Source: Gibbula magus (lineage: Eukaryota; Mollusca; Gastropoda; Trochida; Trochidae). From it: 64,000 nt of DNA. Shown one piece after another: positions 49,755-63,002 of the stretch. Each line of letters opens with the position of its first letter. Within the stretch, counting starts at the first letter, position 1. A model generated the notes under the pieces. It did not search any database, was not told where the DNA came from, and saw nothing but the letters and a program-made list of their open reading frames with translations. The position numbers and the translations under genes were made by a program. The stretch is from positions 68,632,420 through 68,696,419 of the forward strand of contig OW388289.1 in assembly GCA_936450465.1 (NCBI GenBank). The letters are read 5' to 3'.

Positions 49755-50811
49755 AAATGGACTCGCACGGTTTAGACGAACCATTTATATTCGTTTTAGA
49801 ACTCTTTTTATTAATCCATGAGTGTTATTAATCCACTGATAACGCTTATTTAAATTTCTGCTAGAGCATTTTATTTCAAGAAGAACAACGTGCTACAGCA
49901 TTCTTAAACAATGTTATATAGGATAAAACTTGACATGAGTATTTTGATATAACGAATAAGTAACGACAACATCGAATGACATTAAAAACAAGGGTAGTAT
50001 ATAAACATTTTCGTCATGCTTTGAAAGCAGATGATGTTGAAAGATCTAGTACTGGTGACATTACAACAGTCAAGAAACGACGTTTAGTCCCATGGGTTCT
50101 CACTTATGGTTTAAATATACAGAAAAATGCAAATAAGGGTTTCCAAAGTAGAGCTGATGCTTAAGGCTTGAACTTATACAATTAGCTAGTAGTTACGATT
50201 ACAGATCCTTACAGATGGCATTTCCTTTTTGCTCTCAGCTTGTCACTTCTAATTGGTCACTTGTGTATAGAGCTATACCTATTTCGTTAGCCTGTATTTA
50301 GTAATGGTCCCATGAGAATAACTTCATGTGTAGGAATTACTTTAGTTTGGTTGGAGGTCAATCAGGAGTTATATTACTTTCAGGAAAATGAAAAAATGTT
50401 GTTTAATTAAATTGTTATGTGAACGTTGAATTAATAGTCCTGCCACGAATGCAATGCTTGTTTGATATTTTGATTGGATAGTCCTTAAACATTTGCATGT
50501 ATCTAATTGTATGTGATATGAGTATAGGGACATATTCTCTACCTACAGAAAAAAACACAAAAAGACTTTGAAGACATCTACTGGCAACCTTTCATCGGTT
50601 TTTACTTTTTTCCAAGGTTAGAGTCATCCATAGTTATGATAACTTTGACATTTAAGAATATTTCTTTCTGTCAGTAGAACGTAAAAGTTGAGAGCGCCAA
50701 AGGCACAATTTGATAAAGCATTTATCTATTTGATGACTTTTGACGTTCAAACAACTTCAGAGGAGACATATGATCACTCACAGAACAGTACTCTAGCGTC
50801 ATATATGGACT

Positions 50812-51190
50812 CACTAGTATACGGTACTCATCAAACGCTTCTCTTAAATGCATATTTTATGTAGTTGAAATTTGTGTCTAATGTTGAAGGATATTTGTGT
50901 TGTGACATTCCCTTGAATTTAAGAATTGCTATATCGAGGATCAGATGTAGTAACTTTAATATTGCTGTTGACTGTGGTAGGTATAGTGATATATATGAAG
51001 AGAGAACATTCTTTTATGCAATATTAGTCAAGTCAAATTTATGAAGAAAATGAATTTCATGTATTATTTATCTGTAAAACTTATGATAAACATGGAGCTT
51101 AATATCTACAAATCTACTATCTACTAATGTATTTGTATTATGGGCCTATGGTCCCACTACTGAATAAAAACTGTATGCCTGTCGATATGA
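50812..51190 (+). pseudogene. LINE 3' fragment in b2, frameshifted
   Basis: Duplicate of 17,735-18,115. The CPFC region is damaged by deletions (the GAGAACATTCTTTTATGC stretch near 51,001), so the frame is broken, while the flanking AT-rich 3' stretch is intact. Consistent with neutral decay after the recent duplication. Confidence 0.6.
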
Positions 51191-54100
51191 ATTCATGATA
51201 TAATGATTTTATAGAGGCAATGATTCTTTTTGGGGTCTCACAGAGGGAGAGATGTAATGAAATGGTTAAATATGAAAATAAATACAATTCATAAATTCAG
51301 GAGAAATTTTTATGAAAATCAGAGAATTTCATTGACTGAACTAAAATCTTGTTTCAAATGAATTTTGTTAACTACACAATCGTCTAATCAGCCAAATCTG
51401 TATTCATATTGCGCAATGAGAGGTTTGTGAAGCCTATCTATAATAGGCGAAAACATGCAATCAGCCCCTATATTACATACTTGTCACAATAATATTATCT
51501 GTTGTACATGTTTGTGTTGTAACGTGTACCATTTATTTTATACTTGTATACTTTAGACATTTATGTGTCTCATATGCTGTATGGCAAGGCTGAAGGCTGA
51601 AGGTACGACCACAATTTCAAGGAATTTAGGAAGAGTTCAGTGGAATTTGATCATGTTAGAACTTACGTGTATTGGTAAAATTATGATAATTCTTCACCAG
51701 GCATACAGTAAACCTGATAATGTCAGTGAATAACAGGATACACCACAATCTCCAAGGGTTCATATCCTCCCTTTCGTCATTACAAACTGATTAACATATT
51801 GTTTAAGACTTTTTAATTTATAAGATGTATTCCTAATTGATGAAAATAAGTTATCTCTGGTTCATCACTTCACACTTCAGTTGATCTGTGAACGTTGTAT
51901 GACAATAGTGAATGGTTTTCATAAAGCTACAGCAAAAAGCAATTCTAACTCTATGCAAACAAGCGAAAATAAAAATTGAATTTTTCAGCACCAATACTAT
52001 AATGAAATTCCTCCCATCAGCAATATTTTACATCTATATTTCAACATGTATTTACAATCTAACAGAGCAGATTCAAGGCCAGATCATATTATTGTTCCAC
52101 CTCCGTTCAACATAATACAAAACTTTACTTAAATAGGGTTGTTCTTTTTGTACAAAGTTTGATTGAGATTGATCACACGACTTAATTCCAAACTGGCATT
52201 GTATAGTGACATGGCTGAACATGTATCATGCTTTGATTTCCATAATCTCATCTTGTTATTGTTATTTAATCATCAAACCCGCAAGAACATCATATACGCC
52301 GTTAACTATTTATGATTATGTACAAGTTATAACATGTACAAAAAAACTGTACAGGTTATCATTTGCATGCTCTTATTCGTACAATGTATATCAATGTACA
52401 ATTTCTTGCTATCGTTTCGGTATAATGTGTTAAACAATGACAACTGCAAATTAATAGAACAGCGGAAGTAGCAAACCATTTTATGGATATTTTACTACTA
52501 ATTGGGGCACCTGCAATTCTTCTGCTTGTGCATGATCGAATCTGTCGCATCAAAAGCAAGGGATCAGTGTAAAGACCATATACAGTGTTGGACCTTTAAA
52601 CTGTCCCTGCTGGCTGACATCCTGTTTTTGTTAAATCATTTATCATGTACTTATAAAAAGTATTGTACTCATATTCTGATTGGAAAGTGACACAATGTAG
52701 TCAGCGCAGCCTCCGATAAGTGAACAATTCCGGAAGAACGCCTCCTACCAATGGAGTAACTTTATTGGTGTCAATCTTATATAAAGACAGGCTTTATAAT
52801 GTCCTCAGTTGACACCAAAACAAGCCACTGTAATTCTTGTACATTCGTGTATAACGAAAAACATCTGCTAAACACGCGAACCCGAACATCAGCTGTATTC
52901 AGTTTGTTTCCTTAGTTCTGTCGAAAATATCATACTTTCCTATTTTCAATGTTATAAGTTAAAGCCGACTCTCATCCATAGAGATAAAACCTACAAAGGG
53001 GTCGAATTTTGACATTTTGTTACAATGATGCTTTAAGATTAAATTCTTCCGTTCAGCACACCACAATTAAAGTTGTAGATAAACGTTTTAAGAGTCAAAG
53101 CTCTGTATCTCATATCATCACGCGCATCTCTTCAATATTATTTGAGAAAAGGACATTAGATAATTCCGACTATCACAAATCAAACAACAAGGGACGTCGT
53201 GTCACTGTTTAATGAGTGCCTGGGAAATTCGTCAATGCCAATAACATATCCTATGTTACATGGATATGACAAATTAAAGTTTTGACTCTCTCATTCTCAA
53301 TGAACTTTTCTTTACACAGAATGCTCCAATTCTGTGTGCACTTTACTTCGTGTATATACTGTCATTTCATGCGTCATGGTGGTTCTTCACAGAGTAGCCG
53401 ATTTCTGTGTCAATGTAATGTTAGTTTCACTCTTTATTCTTTTGGAGACTTGGTTATTGGAAACTTCGGTCACAATATGGATCTGTGCTCCTGCTATCAA
53501 TATGCCCAAACTGTCCTAGAATATTAGTCTCTCGCACATATACAGTGACTTCGATTTACTCACTTTGTGTTTCGTAAGCTCTCACACCTCATTCTACTTA
53601 AAATCAACGTGTGAAGATTTGTCATAACTATCGAGCATCTTCATTAATCTTAACTTACATAGCGATCGTAGACGGTGAGCTTAGTTGCACATCCATATTT
53701 ATATATATTTACAATGTACATACATATATAACAACACATGACAATACATATCGGAGCTCCTCAGTCACACGGGATTGTATATACGTTTGATGAACACTGT
53801 GCTTCTAAATGTCTAGTCAACACCGAGTTCAGAATTAACTGATGCCGTGAGCGTTGCTCCGGGATGACAATATTATAAGTTTTTAATAAAAAAAATTCAC
53901 CCATTATTTACAATAACACTGAGGTGTGAAACGTACGAATTAATAACCTCAATGGATAAAAAGATGCATTTCTTTATATGTACTTTACAGGAATCCATAT
54001 GTAAAAACATGTATTGAGAGACAGCGATCTTCATTTTTAAGTACAATTCAAGGTTACATACACTTTTGTCTGTGACAGTTAATTATCTCCTTAAGAACGC

Positions 54101-55189
54101 GGAAATACATTTAGAAAATACATTTCATCTCTGACTATTATGAAGTGGCTCTTAGACCTAATGGGAACAGTGCCAAAGTACCTCATCAATGACACTTTTA
54201 CAAAGAGGAAAAGCCGTTGTAGACGAACAATAAGCTAATAATAACAAAACCCATTTATGTGTGAAAGGAAACAAATTAAAATTGTTTCACAACTAATCGT
54301 GTAGTGAAAGTTTCAATGTATACACATGTTGACATGGTTCTTTATATATTGATATGATATAATTAAATGTCCCATATGACCACATTTCTGATGATATCCT
54401 TCAATTATAAAACTTCAACTATATCTAATAACAATGGTTGACTATTTAAACAATCTTTATTTCCAAACGCACTATTATTATTTAGTATTCAACGCACAAG
54501 TCAAGTAGATTTGGATTATTGTCGAAGAAGAAGAAAAGCAGAAGATAAACAGATTTATTATTAGTCATAACCGATTTAAAAAGTTATCTCAATGACCAGG
54601 GAGTAGAATCATTTTCTAAAACATGTATTCGTATTAGTTAAGTCACTTCTTAACAATAACAATAGTTATTTTATATCTAAGATACAAACTTAATATTGTT
54701 ATACACATGTTATGTATTTTACACATTGGAACGCAATTGTCTACATGTATTGTGTTCAATCATACCACACTTATTGCATCACAGGAACACCGGCTCAATG
54801 GAAACTGTGTGCTGTATATTAACTTATTTATGGCTATTATTTATCAGTGTGCTGGGAGTAGTGTAATTGAAGTCAGATACATATAAAAGAAAATACCTTG
54901 CATAATTAGGCATGCCAAAGTAGGTGAATACACTTATCTGATCTTATACTGATCTTATTAACTACTGTGAAAACACGTTTCTCCGCAGACATTTATAGAA
55001 TAGTATAAAAGTTTCTTCAGTTGGTTCATATAATACAAGATGAAAGAAAAAATGAACCACAAAATAATTTAATCGATATCAGTTGTATTAAGATAGCAAA
55101 TTTGTTATCAAATGAAAATATTGGAAACATATTGCATTACACTGAAAGGTAAAATTGCTATGGAATACGACTACCGAACCATCAACAGG

Positions 55190-55275
55190 TTCAACTATCA
55201 TCAGTGACCATCATAACACACTGAACAACACAAGCAGGTTTGCTCATTATATAAAACACATAAACAGACCTTTTC
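55190..55275. other. Short segment present in b2 only
   Basis: About 85 bp (CATCAGTGACCATCATAAC onward) between AACAGGTT and TATCATTTACC; these are nearly joined in b1 (about 22,075-22,095). No repeat structure seen. Confidence 0.5.
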
Positions 55276-55595
55276 ACTGAAGTATATCATTTACCAAGAT
55301 GATTGAAAGCAAATATACTCACACCTACAACTACAACGACCGGCTTGATCCATCAATCATGTGATATTTTCAAAATACAGTCAAAAAGGTAATGTTCCGG
55401 AAAAATACACCGAATTATATATGCAACATGGACGGTTTCACCCTGAACGAACACTGCAGCAGAAAAATACTGAAATTAACACAAATCTAATAACTAACAA
55501 TGCCATTACAGGGATAACTACAGGTACGTGAACGTTAATTCGAGAACGTTCTATACATATAGTCAACTTCTTTGTTGTAGAAATGAGACTGTTCG

Positions 55596-55596
<1 letters not shown>

Positions 55597-55668
<72 letters not shown>
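55597..55668. repeat. (TG)n(TA)n compound microsatellite
   Basis: About 52 bp of TG/GG-interrupted repeats, then about 20 bp of TA, at the position of the palindrome and TA tract in b1. About 180 bp of sequence before it (55,425-55,596) has no counterpart in b1. The Thr-His-rich reverse frame here is a by-product. Confidence 0.95.
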
Positions 55669-57814
55669 ACAAATATATCTGTATGAAGGATCACATTCAC
55701 CAACAGAGAAGTTAACTGTCCATAAAAACGTAGTTTTCCGCCACAAGACCGAATTACAAATCTTATCAACTGATTGAACCATTATTTTCCTGAAAAATAT
55801 TTTTAATTTCAGTTTCATGTAAGTATCTAATTAAATTCCATTAAATAACTGTGTTTTCAATAGAGACAATGTCATATGGAACATGTATCTTGAGCCCTGT
55901 AACTTTATCTGGAATTTTAAATCAGCGAAATTAGTTAATAATCGAAACAAAACAATTCGCCTAATAAAACCTCATACTAACCCTTACTGTCTGCATTTGT
56001 TATAAATATATCAAGCCATCATGGCCATAATCGTTTGATAACTTCTCGCAACAATATTTATATGTTGTTCATTCCTTTTCTCCATGTCATTATAATGTTT
56101 CAGAAAGCTTTTATACTGGGACAGTCTTCATATAAATTCCAGTTGACCCATTTAGATTATAAAATAAAATATGTTTAAACCATACTAAATTTCCAAGATA
56201 CATTTCAACCATTCTGATTCTAAAGTTCCTTCGTGAATGATTACTTTCACACAAACCCTCCACGAAACGCAGGAATTCGCCCATTATCCAAAAGTGTGGT
56301 ACTTAAAAAACCCTTAACTGTTTTGTAGGTACAATAAATACAAACGGTGAAAGAATTACTGTTTAGTTTGAAGACGGCAGTGATCTGTCATGATTGTGAC
56401 TTGGCAATATCACCAGAGAGGAATGCAAACAGAGACACCCAGTATGATACTCAATACAAGTCGGTAAGGTATACGTGTCCTCTACATGTAGGTGTTTATC
56501 CCTAGGTGACGATACGATTTGCAACCTTAACTTTACACAAAATCTGAAAAAAATTGTTTCACACATCTGTTTGTTGTTATGTTATAATTGAAGATAAAAC
56601 AGAAATTGGCTTTAAAGTTTCCAACGCCCACATCAGCCTGACAGCAATGTGCTTAGATGATTTATTCCAATTGATTCACTTTTTTACAAAACCTTCAGAA
56701 AATGTAAAAACGTATTTGATCAATTTGGTTTGTTTTCAAAATTTAAAGATACTACGATGGTCACATAAAATATCACTTATGTTATTTTGAAAATTGTTCG
56801 TACACATGTACAAACACGACATGTATGTGACGATAAACATATTCCACAGGTGTTCAGCTTTATTATATCTAATTTCAGAATTGACAAGTCCAGTAGCTTT
56901 ATGATTGTCATGGATAAACGCCAATTATTATCATGGTATTCAGAGTTCAAATCCAATCAGGCATTAATAATCTTAATGAAAATACAATATAAACGCTCTC
57001 TTATATTCCACCTTTGATTTCTGGTTCGAGCCAATGCTCACAGTTTTTATTGCAAATTGAATGTTTTCCCACTTTAGTAATACACATTTGCTTCCTATGT
57101 TTATGACAACATTTAAGGGAATGATTTTTACATCCTAAATCACTTTACCTGATAGTTTGTAAGAAATAGTAGACTTCTATGGCTACATTTGTGTAAGCTA
57201 CTTATACTAGTACCACTGTAACATCGTGAGAGTGCTTAAGTATCCCATCCCTGTCACTTTACAGACAGTTTGTTAATACAGTACATCTATCAACTAGAAT
57301 TAACCTAAAATTTCCATTTCCCTTTCCTTAAACTAGAAAACGCTTGATGTTTGAGGATTCATCGGCATCGTTTTTTATGTTTGCGTGTGTCTTCCTATTC
57401 CCAAATCTTGTGAACACGGTTCAATTGATACAAATACATCAAAATCATCCATGCTGATAGCTCCTGATGCACATTTTTCTGGGCATAATGGAATTTTACA
57501 ATTCCAGATAAAATAACAGGGCTCAGGTTAATTGTTCTATAAGATTTGTTTCTGATGAAATACCATTTGTATGATGGACATGATTTACACATGTATATTA
57601 ACACGAAAATGAACCCAAATATATTTCTCGGGGAAATGATGATCTAATCAGTTGTTTTGCTTCGTAATTTCGTAATTACATTTTCGATATCAAATTATCT
57701 TATTGAAGAGGTTGCAGAAATGAAGGAACGTCACGTTCTATGGAAAACTTCTTAATTGCATATGACATTTCAAGTAAGTATGTTAGAATATACACCATAT
57801 ATATATATACATAA

Positions 57815-58250
57815 CAGTCGTATTCCTTGGAGTAAATAAGTTAGCAATTGATAGAACGTTCTTCAAAGCTATCATATCAATATGCATGTAATAACGTTGA
57901 CGCAGTTATGGTTAGAGGTCTGTGTTCTTATAGAATGCGTGGAATATGTGGTTTGATACGAAGTTAATTTGACGTCATGGAAGGTCCGTAGGTCAGTTTC
58001 GAGCCGCTTCCTTTTGCACGCCACAGCTAGCCGTCAATGTGTCTGAAGGGCCACATATACTGCTATGTGCCACGAAACATCCAGTTCCATTTGTTGGAGT
58101 GGACCTGTAGAAAACAATTCACATTAGAGTAAGCTGGACATTGGCACGGCACGGGATAATATCAATGGAGAGTGTTACATCCGATAAATCCTTCACCTGT
58201 CCTAGTACCTCATTTTGATAATCATGCTTTGGCAACTCTCCCCTTATTCA
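57815..58250. other. Segment present in b2 only
   Basis: This stretch separates the short TA tract from TTATTCACGG; in b1 these are directly joined (about 25,475-25,485). It is somewhat richer in G+C, shows no terminal repeats and has no long frame. Deletion in b1 or insertion in b2 cannot be told apart here. Confidence 0.6.
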
Positions 58251-58370
58251 CGGATGTCGATTATCCAGCATTAGGAATAAACATTGTATTGTGTGAGCCT
58301 TGGCTAGCTTTATACATAGTGTTTATTCCTAACGCAGAATATTGACCTTTCCAAAACACACGAACATGAT

Positions 58371-58410
58371 TTTTTTTTCATTTTTTTTTATTTTTTTATT
58401 TTTTTTTATC
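58371..58410. repeat. Poly-T-rich run, b2
   Basis: Four T-runs separated by single C, A or CA, far longer than the T-run at the same place in b1 (about 25,600-25,620). Confidence 0.8.
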
Positions 58411-58639
58411 ATGCAATGTAATTCTTCATTCATTTTGCGCAAAAAGGCTTGACAACATTAATTTCAAAGTTGACCGTTTCTTCAACTACGCTTATCGATA
58501 TGCAAATGAACAATTTGCTAATTTCACAGTAAAATGACACACAGGAATGCCTCCTTAATGATGCATGATCTTAACTTCCAATGTTTAATACGCTTGAAAA
58601 ATATGTAACCTTAGAACAACGAATTCGTACTTGCGTCCT

Positions 58640-58762
58640 GTCACTTCCTGTTATCATGTGGGCGAGTCAATATCTCACCAGGGACCACAGTTGCCTCCCT
58701 TCCACTCTGTTGCATGTGGCAACTCATACATCACACAGATAGCTAAACTGAATATTAAGCTG
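58640..58762. other. About 123-bp segment present in b2 only
   Basis: Lies between CGTCCTG and CTGCTAATCCTC, which are joined through a shared CTG in b1 (about 25,795-25,805). The CTG at both edges fits a deletion by short-homology joining in b1. Confidence 0.55.
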
Positions 58763-60904
58763 CTAATCCTCAAATACCCTTTACACAAGTCACATGTTTG
58801 TAAGAGTTAAGAAGAACGTTCGGGTAATGTGTATGTGACTCAACTGCCTCTGTTACCTTGAATAAAGTAGATGTCAACTCGCGATGAACATGTTTTGGCA
58901 CTGCTTGTTCATAATAAATTTTCCCTCTTTGTGCATTGCACAACGTTTGTCATTTCTCAAATTAAAGTTTATTATATAAAGCTCTATCTGATTTTACAGG
59001 GGTTTGAAATGTCAATGTGTCTTAGGTCACTTTAATTTTCATAGGAAGTTCCATCACTGGACCTCTGTAATTTGCATATGTGTCCAAATATGACCCTAAC
59101 GGATATCCGTTGCCTTTATTCTGCCTTGAACAACATCCATTATATAATCAAACATGTTATCACCCTGACCAGTGTGTGCTATCCCTTATGAACTTATAAC
59201 TGTTGAAAAATTCGGGTGATGGTAATTTCCATATGCTTATATCCCCTTCTCTTTGTTCCAATATTCGTTATACATATACCTCATTCCAACCTATATCCAT
59301 TCATACGTTTTAGCTTATCAGCCTTTGGTTTTCTACTTACATTGACCTCATAATTGTTTGTGTCAGTCAGCTACTGTTTGTGGAAGTATCGTTCATGATG
59401 AATATACACGGAGAGATTATTCTTTTAAACAGCCATCGCGCTATTATTGTGCTGGCGATTGTATCGAATCTTCAACAAGACATTTGCCTGACTACTGGAA
59501 ATAACCTTTGTTTAACATCAAGTGATGGATTCATTGTGGTATGAGTGCTTGTTTATGGGAAAAGCACGATCCTAGAAAGATTATGGCAGTATGTGTTCTA
59601 CTTTTAGCAAATGTCTTAAGTCGGTCATAACCTCTATGACTTGTAATCTAAGGAGTGAATATGATTTTATTGGCATGCTTTTCGTTATTTGTGTTTCTTT
59701 ATCCCTGTTGTATCCCTGTGTTACAGAATATTCAGAGAAAGCCTCAGACATACAATAAATACATGAGACTTGTCCATACATTACTCATTCTAACAATAAC
59801 CCTTTCATTCATGGGAAGGGAAAAAGCCATTAAAACATTAACACTACATATTAAGTCAAAATACGAGGAAAAAACTGTATCAGATTTCTTTTTGCACACG
59901 ATTTCACATTTACCAGTCAGATCTAAAATAATAGGAATAGTTATAACACATATCCTGTAATAAGTATTGAAAATACACTTCTCTGCACACTTGTTCTCTT
60001 TCAGCATCCTCTCAAATATATTAATATCGAGTCGTATTCCTCAACAAATGAATGTCTTCGAATTGTCACCGGAGACATAAGCAATGGCCATGGTGGAAAT
60101 GATAAAAAAAAAACCCATCAAAATTGCAATTTTCCAAGACAATTTTATAAAATTATCATGTATTATATGACATGTTAGCGTTATTTTAGGCGTTGCTGTT
60201 TTTTGACAATGTTGGGTTTTATTTGATGTGAGTTTGAAGAATTGAGTTTTGATATTGTCAAGTTCTATTTTAACACAGTGATCAATTTCTGTTTCACATA
60301 TGATGGTCTATATTAAAGCTTAAGATTTCCCAAACAAAATTTGTGGTTCTCTTTCTAAATAATATCATCCATCAACACATGTTTATTTTGTAAACCATAT
60401 AGTTACTAGCGTATTTATGGTGCAAAATCAGGTAAGGTTGGATGTTCTTGTAAAAACAGTCGTCTAATAAAAATAAGAAATATCTGTCAAGTATGTAACA
60501 TTAATGGATAAAATATATCAATAAGAACAATAAACAAAGAGACACGAAAACAAGTTTAATCTGCATGTGAAGAGAGTCAACAAAGCTGACATTTGACATT
60601 CGATCACATCTTGTTGATCAACAGTACCAAGTAAGAGAACTTGTTTATTGACAGTGAATGCAACTGGGTGGATAAAATAGTATAATACGTGACTACAATA
60701 ACGACTTTGGAGGCAGGAATTGTGTACCTTTAGTTATCGGAATTGAATGTAGCTGTAATACGTGGAAGAAGACGCAATGGTGATTTCTGGGGACCGAATG
60801 TGTAGAAACTGTCATAGGACCTGTTCGACCGTTAATAATTATCGACCATTCATTATGCTGATGGTAGCCATGTTTTTACATGGATGAGTGAATCCTGTAA
60901 ATAG

Positions 60905-61049
60905 AGAATCTCACCCAAGTGTCTTCTGATATCAAATATATCAACACTCGTTGATTAAAGTAAAACTATCCTCGGCAAGCCTCGGATATTTTTAACTTTA
61001 ATAAACTCGTGTTGATATATTTGATATCAGAAGACACGAGGGTGAGATT
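60905..61049. repeat. Long hairpin, b2, centre inverted relative to b1
   Basis: Same arms as 28,030-28,175. The centre (ATCCTCGGCAAGCCTCGGAT, about 60,968-60,987) and the adjoining TTAAAGTAAAA / TTTTTAACTTTAA match the reverse complement of the b1 centre, showing that the loop segment has flipped in one of the copies. Confidence 0.8.
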
Positions 61050-61489
61050 TTATTTATCATTCAAAATCATTCTTTAACAATTATTAGCAAAAGAATGAAC
61101 ACAAAACTGCCATTGAACTTCTTCAGCAGTGATCTCAGTGAGGTCATAGCATTGTGACGTCATCAGCATCATGGCGTCATAGCATTGTTACGTCATCAAC
61201 TTTGTGACTTAATAGCATTGTTAACAGTGTTCTTAGTGATGTCAAAGCCTTGTGATATCAAAGCCTTGTGATATCATGAACTGAGGATTTAATAGGATTA
61301 TGACGATTTGATTGTAAGGATATCTACAATGTAGATACCGCTTGTAGATATCGCTTAATCTCACACAAGCGATATCTACTGTGGGAACCAGTTTTGGATG
61401 ATAAACAATATAAATAACTGTTTAATGTAAACAAAATATACACTATATAACAATACAGATGCATTAAACCATTATTGGTAATTGAAATA

Positions 61490-61985
61490 ATAATTTAATA
61501 ATATGTTCTTTCAATATTGATATATTCTTGATCGATATATATGTTTTTCTTTTTAATTCGAGCTCTTTTGAATTTGGGTGCGTACTGTGTATCGATAAGC
61601 ACTGGGTAACTGGCCAATCAACGTTTAGAATCACAAAAGAGCACACGTGTAAACATCACCAAAATTACCCTATACATGTAGGTATCATGACCCGTATGCG
61701 TTTTACTTATTATTTGCAAAGTCCTCTTTATTTGCTTTTCAGTTCGTTGCGATCAAACCATGAAACATGCCAAATCATTGCACAGTGTGTGAGGAGAGAT
61801 AACTACTGAGACAACAGCGGTTACTTCTCATGGTTTACATGAGCCACATCAGCGTCAGTACTGTCCATTTGGACTTTATCATATGCCAAGGTGTGTATAT
61901 GATTTTCCTGCTTCCTTGTTTCATAGTCTTGTTGATGGCCATGCCTACCCACATTATACATTTTGTAAATATGAGTTATAATTGT
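61490..61985. other. Segment present in b2 only
   Basis: About 500 bp replaces about 50 bp of b1 (28,600-28,650), between CCATTATTG.TAATTGAAA and ACATGTTAAAATT. It contains short frames on both strands (93 and 111-120 codons, the latter running into the ACGGC repeat) that I do not recognise. No terminal repeats seen. Confidence 0.5.
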
Positions 61986-62189
61986 ATACATGTTAAAATT
62001 ATGGGGGGGAAGAAGATCAAACAATTGGGTTATGGACGGAACAGTGACACGCCAATACGGCAACACGGCAACACGGCAACACGGCGACAAGCCAGAAGGT
62101 CGACATTTTGGACAGAACGGCGACAGATGGAAAAACAACTTCTGGACAGAACACATTTCTTACTAATATTTAGACCAAAATCGCTGGGC

Positions 62190-62756
62190 TAAACGTTGAC
62201 ACTATTTTTTAATAAAATAGTTTTTATAAGTTTGATTGGTAAATATTTAATATCTGAGATGATTGTTCACGATGTTTACATAGTTAATTAAAGAATTTCT
62301 GCTGTGCGTGAGATGTTTTAATTACGTACGACTATAAACCAAACTTTACTAGGCCTTGATGTTGTTTTAGTTCATGGATTGTTCGTAGGAGGATATTTCG
62401 GTGAATTCGTAGGAGGATAGAACGGTGGATTCGGTAGAGGATTGTTTGTAGGAATTTTTTGTAAGAATAAGACAGTAAGTCATCCTGGATCAACCATGGC
62501 TCTCTGCGACGAATGGCTGAAACTGAAACTGAACTGAAACTATATTCATTCAAGGCTACAAGGTAGGATTAGCAGATTTACAAGAGTTGATTTAATATGA
62601 ATATATGGACAACACATTATCTAAATTTACTATCTTTATTAACTAAATATAATTGACGTGGCGGCAGAATATGGACAATTTCATTAGAGTATGGACAATT
62701 TTTGTTTGAAATAAAGAAATCATATTAAATATTGAAGGCTTTGTAGTATATATTTT
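62190..62756. other. No gene seen
   Basis: Sequence unlike the other modules. GGTGAATTCGTAGGAGGATA-type words repeat a few times (62,385-62,455), making a small imperfect tandem repeat. No frame of interest. Confidence 0.45.
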
Positions 62757-63002
62757 TTAATAAACTTTTCCCTTAATCTGTTGAAACAAATCACAGCGGA
62801 ATAGATAATGATACTCATCTCCTATTACATTTGAAGCGCATAATGTACATTTTCTACATTCATAATCAATCTTAGACCAACTTCCAGTTTTCACAGAAAA
62901 AATGGGTATTGAAATGAAATTCATACACATAGTGTTAGTATTTATTTTAGTGCTGTAACAAATAAAAAACGACGCTTTTATAAATGCTCTATAGCTATTC
63001 AA
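62757..63002 (-). pseudogene. LINE (non-LTR retrotransposon) C-terminal fragment
   Basis: The minus-strand frame of 81 codons carries ISIPIFSVKTGSWSKI, then C52-T-L-C55, G-D-E-Y-H65, Y-L-F-R and C70, the pattern of the C-terminal zinc knuckle of many animal non-LTR retrotransposon polyproteins. No reverse transcriptase motif is found upstream on that strand (positions above 63,002). It is a different lineage from the fragment at 17,735. The start codon given is only the first ATG of the frame. Confidence 0.6.

Larger units (their letters stand above)
36921..49960 (+). repeat. Segmental duplication module a2
   Basis: Recent duplicate of a1 in the same orientation. It is shorter mainly because it lacks the two TTAA elements seen in a1, so 38,311-38,337 is an empty site. 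It differs by a 5'-deleted SINE (42,668-42,952), an expanded 147-bp tandem array (46,801-48,072) and an extra hairpin arm (49,705-49,754). Similarity to a1 runs from the junction without rearrangement. Confidence 0.85.
49960..62190 (+). repeat. Segmental duplication module b2 (partial)
   Basis: Recent duplicate of b1, colinear with 16,900-28,800. It lacks the Helentron-like insertion found at 24,208-25,043 and has extra sequence at 55,190-55,275, 57,815-58,250, 58,640-58,762 and 61,490-61,985. Similarity ends after the ACGGC-rich block near 62,190. The counterparts of b1 28,800-36,900 are not found downstream inside this window. Confidence 0.8.

Noticed and set aside
55438..55818. 126-codon frame, the longest in the window
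   Set aside because: It crosses the (TG)n(TA)n microsatellite (Thr-His run), and the matching b1 region has no such frame.
61821..62192. Overlapping 111- and 120-codon frames
   Set aside because: They run into the ACGGCAAC short-unit repeat on opposite strands and lie partly in b2-only sequence; composition is repeat-driven.
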